Source of the DNA: Dryomyza anilis
Lineage: Eukaryota > Arthropoda > Insecta > Diptera > Dryomyzidae
Direction of reading: 5' to 3'
Assembly: GCA_951804985.1 (NCBI GenBank)
Contig: OX638130.1
Coordinates: forward strand, 120,169,593-120,233,592
DNA: 64,000 nucleotides
Shown here: piece after piece, positions 1 to 10,309 of the stretch
Numbering within the stretch: position 1 is the first letter of the stretch
Layout of the letters: each line of letters begins with the position of its first letter
The notes under the pieces: generated by a model
What the model was told of the DNA's origin: nothing
The model's database searches: none
What the model saw: only the letters and a program-made list of their open reading frames with translations
Translations under genes and position numbers: made by a program

Positions 1-957
1 AACTGAATTTTTACTGTGAAACTAAATTTTTACTGTAAAACTAAACTTTTACTGTAAAACTAAATTTTTACTGTAAAACTTAATTTTTACTGTAAAACTA
101 AATTTTTACTGTAAAACTAAATTTTTACTGTAAAACTAAATTTTTACTGTAAAACTAAATTTTTACTGTAAAACTAAATTTTTACTGTAAAACTAAATTT
201 TTACTGTAAAACTGAATTTTTACTGTAAAACTGAATTTTTACTGTAAAACTGAATTTTTACTGTAAAACTGAATTTTTACTGTAAAACTGAATTTTTACT
301 GTAAAACTGAATTTTTACTGTAAAACTGAATTTTTACTGTAAAACTGAATTTTTACTGTAAAACTGAATTTTTACTGTAAAACTGAATTTTTACTGTAAA
401 ACTGAATTTTTACTGTAAAACTGAATTTTTACTGTAAAACTGAATTTTTACTGTAAAACTGAATTTTTACTGTAAAACTGAATTTTTACTGTAAAACTGA
501 ATTTTTACTGTAAAACTGAATTTTTACTGTAAAACTGAATTTTTACTGTAAAACTGAATTTTTACTGTAAAACTGAATTTTTACTGTAAAACTGAATTTT
601 TACTGTAAAACTGAATTTTTACTGTAAAACTGAATTTTTACTGTAAAACTGAATTTTTACTGTAAAACTGAATTTTTACTGTAAAACTGAATTTTTACTG
701 TAAAACTGAATTTTTACTGTAAAACTGAATTTTTCTGTAAAACTGAATTTTTACTGTAAAACTGAATTTTTACTGTAAAACTGAATTTTTACTGTAAAAC
801 TGAATTTTTACTGTAAAACTGAATTTTTACAGTAAAACTGAATTTTTACTGTAAAACTGAATTTTTACTGTAAAACTGAATTTTTACTGTAAAACTGAAT
901 TTTTACTGTAAAACTGAATTTTAACAGTAAAACTATTTTTTTTTTGACTGTAAAACT
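1..957. repeat. 19-bp satellite array (truncated by window edge)
   Basis: A tandem array with unit GTAAAACTGAATTTTTACT (19 bp) and about 49 copies, continuing past the left edge. Copies at roughly 15-205 carry CTAAAT, and copies from roughly 205 onward carry CTGAAT. This is a block-wise variant switch rather than random scatter. Isolated defects sit near 734 (one base lost), near 830 (ACAG for ACTG), and after about 915, where the array decays into unique AT-rich sequence. No coding potential. Confidence 0.97.
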
Positions 958-1470
958 GAATTTTAACTGTAAAGTCGCAATATTGTCATTTTTAGAATCA
1001 CAATATTGAATGTGTGTAAAACATATTTTTACCTCAAGTTAATATGATAAATTAACTCAAATGCTGTATTTTATCCTCCAGGCAATTTTTGAAAACATCA
1101 GCTATTTAAAAATAGTCCCTACTATTTTTGCCTCAGCTTTCTTACTTTATTAAGCAGGTTGTTTTTGCTTTTCAAAATTTAATCATCCCAGGCATTTTTT
1201 TTTCGAATTTTGAAAGTGCATTTTGTAAAAAAAAATGGATATTTTATCAAACTTAAAATTTTATACAACAACCGAGCAGTTTGAAATTTTTAGCTTGTGC
1301 TAAAATTCAAATTTTGATAACGTAGAAAAATAAAGTACAGCAAAAGTTTTAAATATTTTCTGCAATGCAATGCAATTTTGGCCAATGGGATGGCACCGTT
1401 TCAGTTTTTGTAATTTCTGCATCTTTTGGATCGTCGTTTGAAATTTCACTTTCTTCCAACTGTCAAAAGA
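958..1470. other. AT-rich intergenic sequence upstream of Rab21
   Basis: Unique AT-rich sequence between the satellite and the promoter-proximal repeats of Rab21. I see no gene or clear repeat. A short frame starting at 1365 has no recognisable composition and overlaps the probable promoter, so it is not called. Confidence 0.5.
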
Positions 1471-1547
1471 TCACCTGGTATCGATTTCAAACGTCAATAG
1501 TCCACCTGGTATCGATTTTAAAAAAAGTCCACTTGGTATCGAAATTT
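1471..1547 (+). promoter_or_regulatory. Three tandem CACCTGGTATCGATT repeats with DRE sites (Rab21 promoter)
   Basis: Three near-identical segments begin at 1471, 1502 and 1529, each containing CACCTGG or CACTTGG followed by TATCGA. The first two contain TATCGATT (1479-1486 and 1510-1517), which matches the Drosophila DRE core-promoter consensus WATCGATW. The third is degenerate (TATCGAAA). CACCTG is also an E-box. They lie 220-300 bp upstream of the Rab21 ATG. Known: DREF-bound DREs are typical of housekeeping promoters. Inferred: these drive Rab21. Confidence 0.6.
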
Positions 1548-1769
1548 CGATTTTTTGTGACGTTTCTTGCTGCGCTGCTTTTCTTCTTCTTATAATATAA
1601 GAAAAGAAAATCCAATTTGTAAATTCATGAAATTCGCAATTGCGAAAATTTTTGCATTTTTCTTGGATAAAATTCCAAGCATCATATTATTCAAATAATA
1701 AATTGTTAACCGGTGAATGCGAAGGAATACGTAAGTGCTGCAACCACAACAACAACAAAAATAAGTGAA

Positions 1770-2465
1770 ATGACTACCAAAGCCAATACCACGGCACTTC
1801 AAAGTTTCAAATTAGTATTGCTCGGCGAGGGCAGCGTAGGAAAAACTTCAATTGTGTTGCGCTACGTTGAGGACAAATTCAATCCGCAACACATTAGCAC
1901 ACTTCAGGCCTCATTCCTCAACAAAAAATTGCAGCTGGACGGACGTCGGGTGCAGCTAAATATCTGGGACACTGCCGGACAGGAACGATTTCATGCGCTC
2001 GGACCGATCTACTATCGTGCATCGAATGGCGCTATACTGGTCTACGACATCACCGATCAGGACTCATTCCAGAAGGTCAAAAACTGGGTAAAGGAGCTGA
2101 AACGCATGCTGGGCAGTGAGGTCATCATTACGATTGTCGGCAACAAGTTGGATCTGGAGTCGCAGCGCACAGTCGATCGCGACAAGGCGCTGGAATACGC
2201 CGAAAGCGTAGGTGCGTATTATTGCGAGACATCGGCCAAGCAAAATGAGGGCATTGAGGAATTGTTTGTGCAGCTGGCCACACTGATGCTTGAGCGACAC
2301 GATCAACGTGAGCAGGAGCAGCAGAGCAACACGAATTCGCTGCGGCTGCTGCAGTCCGGACGCAGTGGCAGTCGCCTGATAGTGGAACAGGACTCGCAGG
2401 ATAGTGGCGAAGAGGGTTCGCAATCGCCGCAGTCGTCGAACCGCGCTTGCTGCGGTGCTGGCTGA
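1770..2465 (+). CDS. Rab21: Rab21 small GTPase
   Basis: Encodes 231 aa in one exon, a Ras-superfamily GTPase of the Rab5-like group that acts on early endosomes (integrin and receptor trafficking, autophagosome-lysosome fusion). Visible motifs: P-loop GEGSVGKTS (residues 19-27), switch I HISTLQASF with the effector Thr44, WDTAGQE (66-72), NKLD (125-128) and ETSAK (153-157). A Gln/Ser-rich hypervariable tail ends in CCGAG, and Cys227-Cys228 is the likely geranylgeranyl acceptor pair. The start is the ATG at 1770 (G at -3). The frame stays open upstream to a GTG at 1713, but that is not a usual initiator in flies, and the 231-aa length fits the family. The gene is convergent with cm, with polyadenylation signals about 25 bp apart. 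Known Drosophila Rab21 is of similar size. The assignment rests on switch I/II wording and the CC-x3 end, and Rab5 or Rab22 fit less well. Confidence 0.93.
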   Translation: MTTKANTTALQSFKLVLLGEGSVGKTSIVLRYVEDKFNPQHISTLQASFLNKKLQLDGRRVQLNIWDTAGQERFHALGPIYYRASNGAILVYDITDQDSFQKVKNWVKELKRMLGSEVIITIVGNKLDLESQRTVDRDKALEYAESVGAYYCETSAKQNEGIEELFVQLATLMLERHDQREQEQQSNTNSLRLLQSGRSGSRLIVEQDSQDSGEEGSQSPQSSNRACCGAG

Positions 2466-2791
2466 TGTACAATTGGCCATTGTTGATTTAAAGGAGAAAC
2501 AGGAGACGGCGAGTAGCATAGGGAATGTCGTTAGATTGCTAAAGAATTATTGTGATATACTTATTATTAATATATTTAATTAAATGTAAAAAATGTGTGT
2601 TGTCTGCATTGTCAATCACAGTCCACAACGATAAAATTGTATTTTGTTCCTTATACTGTTGCAATTAAATTGCGATTGCAAACCACAAATACTATGTTGT
2701 TTTTTTGTGCGTCACTCAAGATACTAGCAGTTGTAAATGCATAAAGATTTTATTTAGATAAGAATACCCATATCTTGTAACTAAAAAAAAA

Positions 2792-2797
2792 AATAAA
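2792..2797 (+). terminator. Polyadenylation signal AATAAA for Rab21
   Basis: AATAAA lies 327 bp after the Rab21 stop, following an A-rich run. It is the best-placed canonical signal before the convergent cm gene. Confidence 0.6.
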
Positions 2798-2818
2798 CGT
2801 ATAACGTTCGAAAACTTT

Positions 2819-2824
2819 TTTATT
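2819..2824 (-). terminator. Polyadenylation signal AATAAA for cm
   Basis: TTTATT on the plus strand reads AATAAA on the minus strand, about 113 bp past the cm stop. It lies only about 22 bp from the Rab21 signal on the opposite strand, so the two 3' ends probably abut or overlap. Confidence 0.55.
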
Positions 2825-2936
2825 AGTAAAATTTAATATAAATGGAATATTTGCAAGCAGCTTAAATAGAGTAGACGACATTAGTTGAGATACGACAATA
2901 ACTTAGAGATAAATATATATTCAGCATGTTCAGGTA

Positions 2937-4454
2937 TTACATGCGCACCTGAAATTTGCCCGCTTTCGTTATGTACTTGACACCCTTGAATGGCTTGTAC
3001 TTCTCGCCGTACATATCGAGACGATTAACCTTGAGGCCTGATACCGCCAACTGCAAAATGGTGAATTGCACATTGATTGAAGGATTGGCGTCAATATTTG
3101 TGCTACCCGGCGTGATTGAAACCTAAAAACGAAATTATTCCATAAACATCAATTAATAAAATAAGCAAAACTTACAGTGCCGCGTATATTGGGCAGCTTG
3201 GTCACATCTATGCGCCCTACATCCCAGCACAAAGTCTTTGTCACAGAATCGAATGTGTATTTGCCTTGATTAGGGGTCAACATACAATTCAGCACGCATT
3301 TCGGCATTGCAATTTCCAGCTTAACTTTGTCCACGGTACGCCCGAGTGTTGTGCGTGGTCCCACCGTCAAGTCCAGGCGTCCCTGTTCGCCGGTTTTGAT
3401 GCTAAAATTATGCCTAATATATATGGGTATAGCCACCACAGATTGTGAGCTAATGTGATAGGACATTAGACGGAAATTGCCATCGGGCGGTATAAAAGAC
3501 AACAAACGTTCGGCCTCCCAGCGCTTGAAACGCACGCATGGATGAAAGGAGACATCATCGAAGAGACGCGGATTCATAAAGGACAGCGTTAGGTCAGGCA
3601 TGCCCGACAGTTTAATGCAACAATCAATCTATGGAGTAATATTTAAAATAATTTTGTATCTTGAATTCTCGTTTTTTTTACATAGCCTTGTATTTCTGCG
3701 AAAACAGTTGAACCCGATTTGTCTATAATGGCATCGACTTCTTCAATGACATCGAAATAGGCTTCGTTGTTGGTGTAGCGCACGCCACTGCGCCGCCAAG
3801 GTATGGCTGAGAGTTGGCCAGAGGGCAAAATGGTGCTGACACTATAAAGAATTTCAATATTTTACAAAACAATTTAAATTTTAATACAAAAACCTACTTG
3901 CTTTTGCCGGTTACTGTATTGGCAATAGTGCGCAGTATATTCGGTGGCTTTATAAGCTCCTTGAGTATATTGCTCTCAGTGGCCAGCGGAAATCCATTGT
4001 CCAGCATTTCATCGAGTAGCTCATACACCACCACATAGTTCTCCTTGATAACCGACTCTGAACAATCGCTAAAGTAATCCTCGAAGGTGTCAATTACACG
4101 GTGCAAAAATTCAATAACGAAGAGTGGTGGCACCTCCTTCTTACAGGCGGCCACCAACGAGACGCCGTTGCGCTGCACCGTAATCAGATAATAGTGCGGT
4201 GTAGCAATGACAGGTGGCACATCCTGGAAATTGATTTCGTTTTAGACATATTTGCATTTTTACTATACATACTACTTACGTAGGGTGAATTCCTTTGGGC
4301 ATCAAGAAAATAATCACATACTGAACGCGAAACTACGGAACGCCAATGCTTCTCCAGAAAAACATCGCTAAACGCAAAAATTGTAAATTATGTTCATATA
4401 TAATTGGTCTGCGACTTACCCACTACTGTTGACTATAAATAAACTGTGTATCAT
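2937..4454 (-). CDS. cm: AP-3 complex subunit mu (carmine), six exons
   Basis: Joined minus-strand exons: 4454-4420, 4367-4280, 4223-3898, 3841-3682, 3628-3176 and 3122-2937. All five introns are 42-56 bp with GT..AG ends, and the phases agree. The sum is 1248 nt, giving 415 aa plus stop, the length usual for AP-3 mu. The product starts MIHSLFIVNSSGDVFLEKHW (a mu-adaptin longin domain, about 1-140). A mu-homology domain follows from about 170 to the end, including QGYIDCCIKLSGMPDLTL and FDDVSFHPCVRFKRWE. Role: medium, cargo-recognising chain of the AP-3 adaptor, which sorts YxxPhi cargo from endosomes to lysosomes and lysosome-related organelles. In Drosophila, loss gives the carmine eye-colour phenotype from defective pigment granules. 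Exon 3 ends AA|GTAGGT, a weaker donor, but only this choice keeps the frame (KSNVSTILPSG). Divergent from the LRRC57-like gene and convergent with Rab21. Confidence 0.95.
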
Positions 4455-4570
4455 TGTTTTTATGTTGACGCAGGGTCTTTAATAAATTGTTTTTAAAACT
4501 GCAAAATTTCTCTTTTGTCAAAAAATGCCAACAAACCTGATTAAAATTCCCTGAGAAACGTCAAAAATGT

Positions 4571-4580
4571 AACAGCTGTT
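4571..4580 (-). promoter_or_regulatory. AWCAGCTGWT core-promoter E-box motif upstream of cm
   Basis: AACAGCTGTT matches Drosophila core-promoter motif 5 of Ohler et al. (AWCAGCTGWT). It lies about 117 bp upstream of the cm start codon. The motif is palindromic, so orientation is assigned by position only. Confidence 0.5.
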
Positions 4581-5434
4581 AAAGTAACGAGTAAATACAC
4601 TCGTTGAAGTTGTAATGTTTCAGTGTTGCATTTAACGAAAATAAAAAGTTCTGGAAAAAATATTAATTTTTTAAAGGAACTATTTTCAAAATGTAATACA
4701 AAAATAAATAAAAAAAAAATAATAGTTAAGACCTCTTTCAAAATTCAGTTGCCATTTATTTTTTTTTTTTGAAAACTGTTTGAAGACTCAATATTTGTTT
4801 ACGAAAAATTTAATACAAAACATCAGTACATTGTTATAAAAAATATAAAAATCAAAATTTTAAAATAAATAAAACTAAACAAATTGTTAGTTTTTGAAAT
4901 ATCTATGGCTCCAGAAGAAACCACATTAAAAAGAAAAACTAAATTGGTGCAGTGAAATATTAAAAAATCCACAAAATTCACAAAATTCCTCCATGACATT
5001 CTCAGCACTCGATGTGCCAACAAACTGTCTAGATGAACTACTTTCGTACTTTTAAGATTGGAACGTATTCCAAATAGTAGAAAAGTTCTCATTTATGCAA
5101 CCCTACTACGTTCGCAAGACAATCATACTGTTTTAAAATTAAAAATAAAAAAATTGATTTAAAAAATTCAAATTCATTTGTGAGAGATTTTTGTTTTTTT
5201 ATATGCGTTCTAATATTTTAGAAAATAAAAATTTTATTGCAAAATTAAATATAAGCAGAAATTAAAAGTTAAGAAACAATAAATTTTAGTGAACAAATCA
5301 AATTTTTGATTTCATTTTTAAAATTAAAAACATTATCAAATTGTCAGAGTCTATTGTGAATGTAAAGTTGTAATGCTATTGTGAACACTCGCCGTAACTG
5401 AATCAACGAGTAACGAGTAAAACTAAAAAAATAA
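4581..5434. other. Divergent intergenic region between cm and the LRRC57-like gene
   Basis: AT-rich spacer with no gene that I can support. Short words recur near both ends (GTTGTAATG, CGAGTAA, ACACTCG), at 4585-4615 and again at 5365-5420. This suggests shared promoter-proximal elements for the two divergent genes. Confidence 0.4.
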
Positions 5435-5444
5435 AACAGCTGAT
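5435..5444 (+). promoter_or_regulatory. AWCAGCTGWT core-promoter E-box motif upstream of LRRC57-like gene
   Basis: AACAGCTGAT matches the same core-promoter consensus seen upstream of cm. It lies about 112-121 bp before the ATG at 5556, nearly the same spacing as in cm. Confidence 0.5.
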
Positions 5445-5555
5445 GGCAAAGAAAATTTATTTTGTGCCACAACAAATAGAATCAATTTTATTTAATTCAT
5501 ATTATCGCAGCAAGAAAATTAAAGAAAACTATATTTTTGATATATCGCACTGGAA

Positions 5556-6272
5556 ATGGGTAACAAGCAAATCAAGCAACATTTGGAAACCGCACAAAAG
5601 ACTGGAATTTTAAAAATATCACTGCAGCGGCTGCAAGAATTTCCACCACAACTAAAAAATTATCCAAATGTTTTAAAGACACTCGACTTGTCGGAGAATC
5701 GTTTTGAACGCATTCCCGATGAGCTGGGACATTTTACGCTGCTCAAGCATCTAAATATGAGCGGCAACAAATTGATAGAGCTGCCCGATGTAATTGGTGA
5801 ACTGGCCAAGCTGGAGGTGTTGCTGTTGATGAACAACTTTCTTGTGAAAATACCAAATACACTATCAAACTGCTTGAACCTGAAAACAGTCAATCTGAGT
5901 AACAATCAAATTAAAGAATTCCCCAGCATGTTGGCTGGTCTCAAGCATCTGGACGTTTTGGATCTTTCGCGTAATAAAATAACCGCAATACCAGCAGAGG
6001 CAAGTGGTCTGTACGTGACGGAGCTGAACTTGAATCAAAATCAAATATCAACGATGTCGGAGGAAATTGCGTCGTGTACTAAATTGAAAACTCTGCGACT
6101 GGAGGAGAATTGTTTGCAGGCGAATGCATTTACGCCGCGCATACTAAAGGAGTCGAAAATTTCAAACTTGTGCGTCGATGGCAATCTGTTCAACTCGAAA
6201 CAGTTTACTGATTTGGATGGTTACGATGTGTACATGGAGCGCTATACGGCAGTGAAGAAAAAAATGTTTTAA
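5556..6272 (+). CDS. Leucine-rich repeat-containing protein 57-like (LRRC57; Drosophila CG3040 type)
   Basis: 238 aa in a single exon. The N-terminus MGNKQIKQHLETAQKTG has Gly2, a candidate N-myristoylation site shared with the LRRC57 family. About seven leucine-rich repeats span residues about 38-200, for example LKTLDLSENRFERIPDELG, LKHLNMSGNKLIELP, LKTVNLSNNQIKEFP and LDVLDLSRNKITAIP. They are followed by the conserved tail SKQFTDLDGYDVYMERYTAVKKKMF. The molecular function of this family is not established. The repeats imply a protein-binding scaffold, possibly membrane-attached if myristoylated. It is divergent from cm. The start is the first ATG after the promoter-like region, and the family N-terminus confirms it. 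I recognise the product as the ortholog of Drosophila CG3040. Confidence 0.93.
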   Translation: MGNKQIKQHLETAQKTGILKISLQRLQEFPPQLKNYPNVLKTLDLSENRFERIPDELGHFTLLKHLNMSGNKLIELPDVIGELAKLEVLLLMNNFLVKIPNTLSNCLNLKTVNLSNNQIKEFPSMLAGLKHLDVLDLSRNKITAIPAEASGLYVTELNLNQNQISTMSEEIASCTKLKTLRLEENCLQANAFTPRILKESKISNLCVDGNLFNSKQFTDLDGYDVYMERYTAVKKKMF

Positions 6273-6427
6273 TTCGTTGTGGGCTGGAACATTTTACTTT
6301 GGCGAAAATGAGAGAGAAACTCATTATTCTTTTTAGTAAACATTTTTGTTAATAGGCGGAATTTTAATCAGAATTATAATTGCTAAATGTTCTTGTATTA
6401 AGTGTAAATGCTACAGAGTCATATTTC

Positions 6428-6458
6428 AATAAACTATGATGTATGATATGAAAATAAA
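6428..6458 (+). terminator. Two AATAAA polyadenylation signals of the LRRC57-like gene
   Basis: AATAAA occurs at 6428-6433 and again at 6453-6458, 156 and 181 bp after the stop codon. Either could direct 3'-end formation. Confidence 0.6.
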
Positions 6459-6754
6459 GGCCAAATTTATTTATTTTTTAATTTAATACTTTATAGCTTA
6501 TTTGTAGAATTAAAATTCACTATTTAAACTTTAATATTTTATATGATTACTTTATAACAAAAGTGTTTTTAAAAAATGTTATTTACTGATACCATTATCA
6601 ATGAATGAAACAGAAAAAATACCCGCATCGATTCGTGTTTCTTTAATATGTTCCATATTTCCAATATCTTGGAACTAAAAACCGAATTGTTAGATATATT
6701 AAACTGTTCAAAAAAGGTGTTTCTGTTAGTTTTTTAAACTGCTTTAAAAACGAA

Positions 6755-7092
6755 ATCGTTTGTTGATTTTTTTCTTATTAGATTCAGACTGAATATTATT
6801 AAAAAATCGATGCTTTTCTTTGTTTTCTAATTGTAAAAAATAAAAATTGAATTTTTTGAAATTTAGAATTATTTCTGATTTAAATTTGGACATTTTCATC
6901 ACATAATTTATTTTCAACAACAAAAATTTTCAAAATAGTTTGTTGATTTTTTCTTATTAGATTCAGAGTAAACAATATTAAAAAAATAAAATTGATGCTT
7001 TTCTTTGTTTTCTAATTGTAAAAAATAAAAATTGATTTTTTTAAAATTTCCAAATATTTCCGATTTGAATTTGAACATTTTCACCGTATTGT
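6755..7092. repeat. Diverged ~180-bp direct duplication
   Basis: The segment 6755-6910 recurs at about 6935-7092. Both contain GTTTGTTGATTTTT, CTTATTAGATTCAGA, GATGCTTTTCTTTGTTTTC and AATTTGGACATTTTC or AATTTGAACATTTTC in the same order. This is an old tandem duplication in the intergenic region after the LRRC57-like gene. No coding potential seen. Confidence 0.8.
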
Positions 7093-7099
7093 GCAAGAA

Positions 7100-8337
7100 T
7101 CGAAAATGCCTAAAAGTATGCATTACAACAGGGTGTTGCAAAATTAATTTATTTCAAATATATTTTTTTTTAAATATGAAATAAAAAATTGTGAAAAGTT
7201 ATAAAAATATTAATATTTAATTTTATTATAAAAATAATAACTAATTGTGCAAAATTTTAATTTTATTGTGTACAATAAAAAAGTGTTAATTTTTGTTAAT
7301 ATGTTTAAATTTAAAATGTACTAAAAAAAAAACTTTTTTTTAATATTATTTTTCCTTATTTTAAGACACACTTCAAGCACGCTTCTTCTTTCAAACGCCA
7401 CAACAAAGACGGTCGCCTCATCCGCTCTCCAGACGTTTTGTGTGCTCAGGTGTTTCTTCGCCAACGACGAATTAAATCAAGTCTACTTTATTTGAAAAAT
7501 AATAATAGAAAATTGAATAGAAACTGAAAGTGCACTTGAGACTTTTGCTGTCTGAATTAAATAGGATATGCCCAAATAATCAGATCGATGTTGAAAGCAC
7601 TTCCAGCGCAATTGTTCTCTGCACTGACTGACTGCGCAGACGCGACAGCACTTGGGATGCATATATGCAAAAACAAAGAACCAAATCACCAAATGAAATA
7701 AAACGAGGCGACTCAAAATTCAGTTGCAAACAAAAGCGAAACCGAAAACGAAAACCACAACAAAAGCAGTGCAACAAAACAAAGGATATCAAAGAATACA
7801 AAAAAAAAAATCACCCACTTCCGTTTGAATTTGTGAATTAAAAATGCAAATGTAAAATCTAAAGCAAACATAAAAAAAACACACTGCAAAAATATTTTAT
7901 AAAAATATATGCCAAACATTTATGCTCAATTGTTTCTTTTGTTTAATTCAATTTGTGGTCTCTGTCTTTGCAGCGTGTATTCCTTGCAGTGTCCTTTGTT
8001 TGCCATTGTCCTGCGTAGCGTACAGCGACTCTGAAACACTTGTTTCTCGTATTCAACGTCAATGGCATCCACTCCACTCCATTTCATCGCATATCCGCAG
8101 TTTTGCCAGTACTTTTAGCCGGAAGCATCATTAGTATACTACATGATCCTGCTCTGTCCTCTGCGCATTGTCGTCGTTCTTATCGAATTCGCGCCCGCAT
8201 TGTTTTCACTTTCATTGTGAGCAAGCGACTTTTTTTTTGTTTTATTTTATTTCACTTAATATTTATTTCACTTAATATGTTGCCCTAATCCCTTGTCAGG
8301 ATAAAGGACAATTAAGGGTACACTAAAGCACCTATTC
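7100..8337. other. Intergenic sequence, partly less AT-rich (7370-8330)
   Basis: From about 7370 to 8330 the sequence is more balanced and non-repetitive than its surroundings (for example GACGGTCGCCTCATCCGC near 7410 and CAGCGCAATTGTTCTCTGCA near 7602). Several short frames exist on both strands, but none resembles a protein. It could hold a non-coding exon or a conserved regulatory element. Nothing further can be supported. Confidence 0.35.
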
Positions 8338-8627
8338 GCCGCGGTAGCTCAGTGGTTAGTGCGTTGGATTGCGAGCCGAAAGGTCCCCGGTTCAAGCCTG
8401 GACTGGGGGCTAACAACATCTTTTCATAGAAACATTTTTCAATACTGCGCTACCACTCGGCAGTAAATGGCAAACCTACGACAGTAAAACTTTGCCAATG
8501 AGAAGCTCTCACCCGCCGTTCGGATTCGGCATTAAACTGTAGGTCCCACCACTTTGAGTTCAAATATAACACGCACAGCTCGGCCGAAGTTCTATACATG
8601 ACTGTAGCGCCAAACTATTATTATTAA
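8338..8627 (+). mobile_element. tRNA-derived SINE, copy 1
   Basis: The head is tRNA-like, with an A box TAGCTCAGTGG (8345-8355) and a B box GGTTCAAGCC (8389-8398), the internal RNA polymerase III promoter layout. A ~215-bp tRNA-unrelated body follows (TCTCACCCGCCGTTCGGATT near 8510), and the tail is (ATT)n. A second copy in the opposite orientation at 49813-50125 matches along the full length, so this is an interspersed element and not a tRNA gene. The acceptor stem and anticodon arm do not pair cleanly. No clear target duplication is seen here, which suggests an older insertion. Confidence 0.9.
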
Positions 8628-8692
8628 ATTAAAAGGGAAATTATTTAATTTTAAAGCGTTCGATGCCATTTTTTCGTGTAGTATTTTTATTT

Positions 8693-9465
8693 AACCCCGC
8701 GATTATACAGACCTTTTTTAATTATCCACGAGCTATGATTTTCCGCTGGATTTCAAGATTCTAATCACTACCTCATACTCAGTTTTTTCAGATTGCCTCA
8801 TGTTTTTGAGTTATTGAGTAATACAAATTTATTACAATTTTCGTGTTTTTCTACATATTTTGGACTTTATCATTTTACAGAATTGAGTTATCGAGCCAAT
8901 TTAATTTATATTCCTCTGAATTTCAACAAAACCTTAAACTAGTATAAAAAAAATCTTAAACTAGTTGCATAAATGTATTACTATTCATGGGTTTGCCTCA
9001 GTATTATACAATAGAATCAAATTAAGATCACCTACTAAATCTGCATACTTTTAAAAATAAAATAAAATATTTTCCTTCTGAGGACTTAAAGAGTGATTTG
9101 CAAAAACAAAGTAAGTAGAAGTATAAAATTATAGATCAAGTCGGATATAAGATATGTACTTTTATTTAATTATGAAAATCATAGATGTTATGCAACAAAT
9201 AATAGGTACACCTTAAGATTAATATTTTTTGCGTTTGACTGGTCATAACTTTGGTCAGATCAATCCGAATTTCATGTGGTTTATTTCAAAATATTAGCTG
9301 AAGTATTCTCAAATCTTTAAAAGTTATAGACCAAAATATGTAGAAAAACACGAGAATTACCATATATTTGTTTTACGTAATAAGTCAAAAACTTGAGGCA
9401 ATCTGAAAAAACTGAGTATGAGGTAGTGATCGGAAAATCATACTTTGATCGCGTATAATTTGTTT
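8693..9465. mobile_element. Fold-back/MITE-like element with ~150-bp inverted ends
   Basis: The left arm (about 8693-8868) and the right arm (about 9325-9465) are inverted copies. Both contain ATGATTTTCCG, ATCACTACCTCATACTCAG, TTTTTTCAGATTGCCTCA and CGTGTTTTTCTACATATTTTGG on opposite strands. The ~450-bp centre is AT-rich and has no protein frame. The layout is that of a non-autonomous fold-back DNA element. The family is not identified. Confidence 0.85.
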
Positions 9466-10309
9466 TGTTGTACTGTGTAATTAAAATAAATACAAATTTT
9501 GAAGATTGGCATACGGTTTATAGTATCATCCCTGTATTTATAATAAAAATATATTGTACTTTATTTGAAAAAAGTCATTTTAATTTTGAATTGTCATCAA
9601 GGAGATTTTTTAGCATCTTAGAGTGAAGCCTTGAATTTTCGAAATCCACCAGTTCATTATCGACTTATTAGAATCCGCGTTTTAAGAAATTTCAGTAAAT
9701 GCGTTATTTTGATTGAATTGCCCCTAAAATTCAAAAATCCAAAAAAGTCACCTAAGAGATATATTTTTTTTTAATCAATCGGTTCGTGATTGAATTTTTT
9801 GAATCTGCGTTTTGGATTTCTTTAAGAGTTTGGGTCATATAGCTAATTCGGAAAAATAGAACGTACAATAGCAAGCCGATTTTTCCTCTTCGACAGAAAC
9901 TCAGACATTTATATTATCCTACAAGGCCTTTTTTACGATTTTTCAAAAACATTTTTTCAAAAAAAAAAACTTGTTATCAAAACACATATTTTTCACAATA
10001 TATTTTTTTATTTATACAATGTATTTTAATTATATTTGGAAAAAATAAAAACTTAAAACAAACAAATGTTTTTATAAATCCCAATCTAAATCGATTAACT
10101 TCATATATAACAAAATGGGGTTAAATGTGATTAAAATAAAAACTCAAATAAACAAATTTAGCGTTTAACACTTTGGTTTTATTATTTGAGATTTGTTTTT
10201 CAATATGAAAAGTTTAATTGATTTGACATATTAAATATTTCGAAATGAAGGGTTAATCGATTTAGCAAGTGCGTTGCTAATTTAACAATTCAATTATATA
10301 AAACATATG
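9466..10309. other. AT-rich intergenic sequence
   Basis: No gene or clear repeat boundary is seen. Simple A/T-rich stretches dominate. Confidence 0.4.

Noticed and set aside
1713..1769. Extension of Rab21 upstream to a GTG start
   Set aside because: GTG is not a normal initiator in flies. The ATG at 1770 has acceptable context and gives the family's usual length.
8338..8410. Functional tRNA gene at 8.34 kb (and its match at 50.12 kb)
   Set aside because: The tRNA-like head continues into a shared 215-bp non-tRNA body with an ATT tail, and one copy has a target duplication, so both are SINEs.
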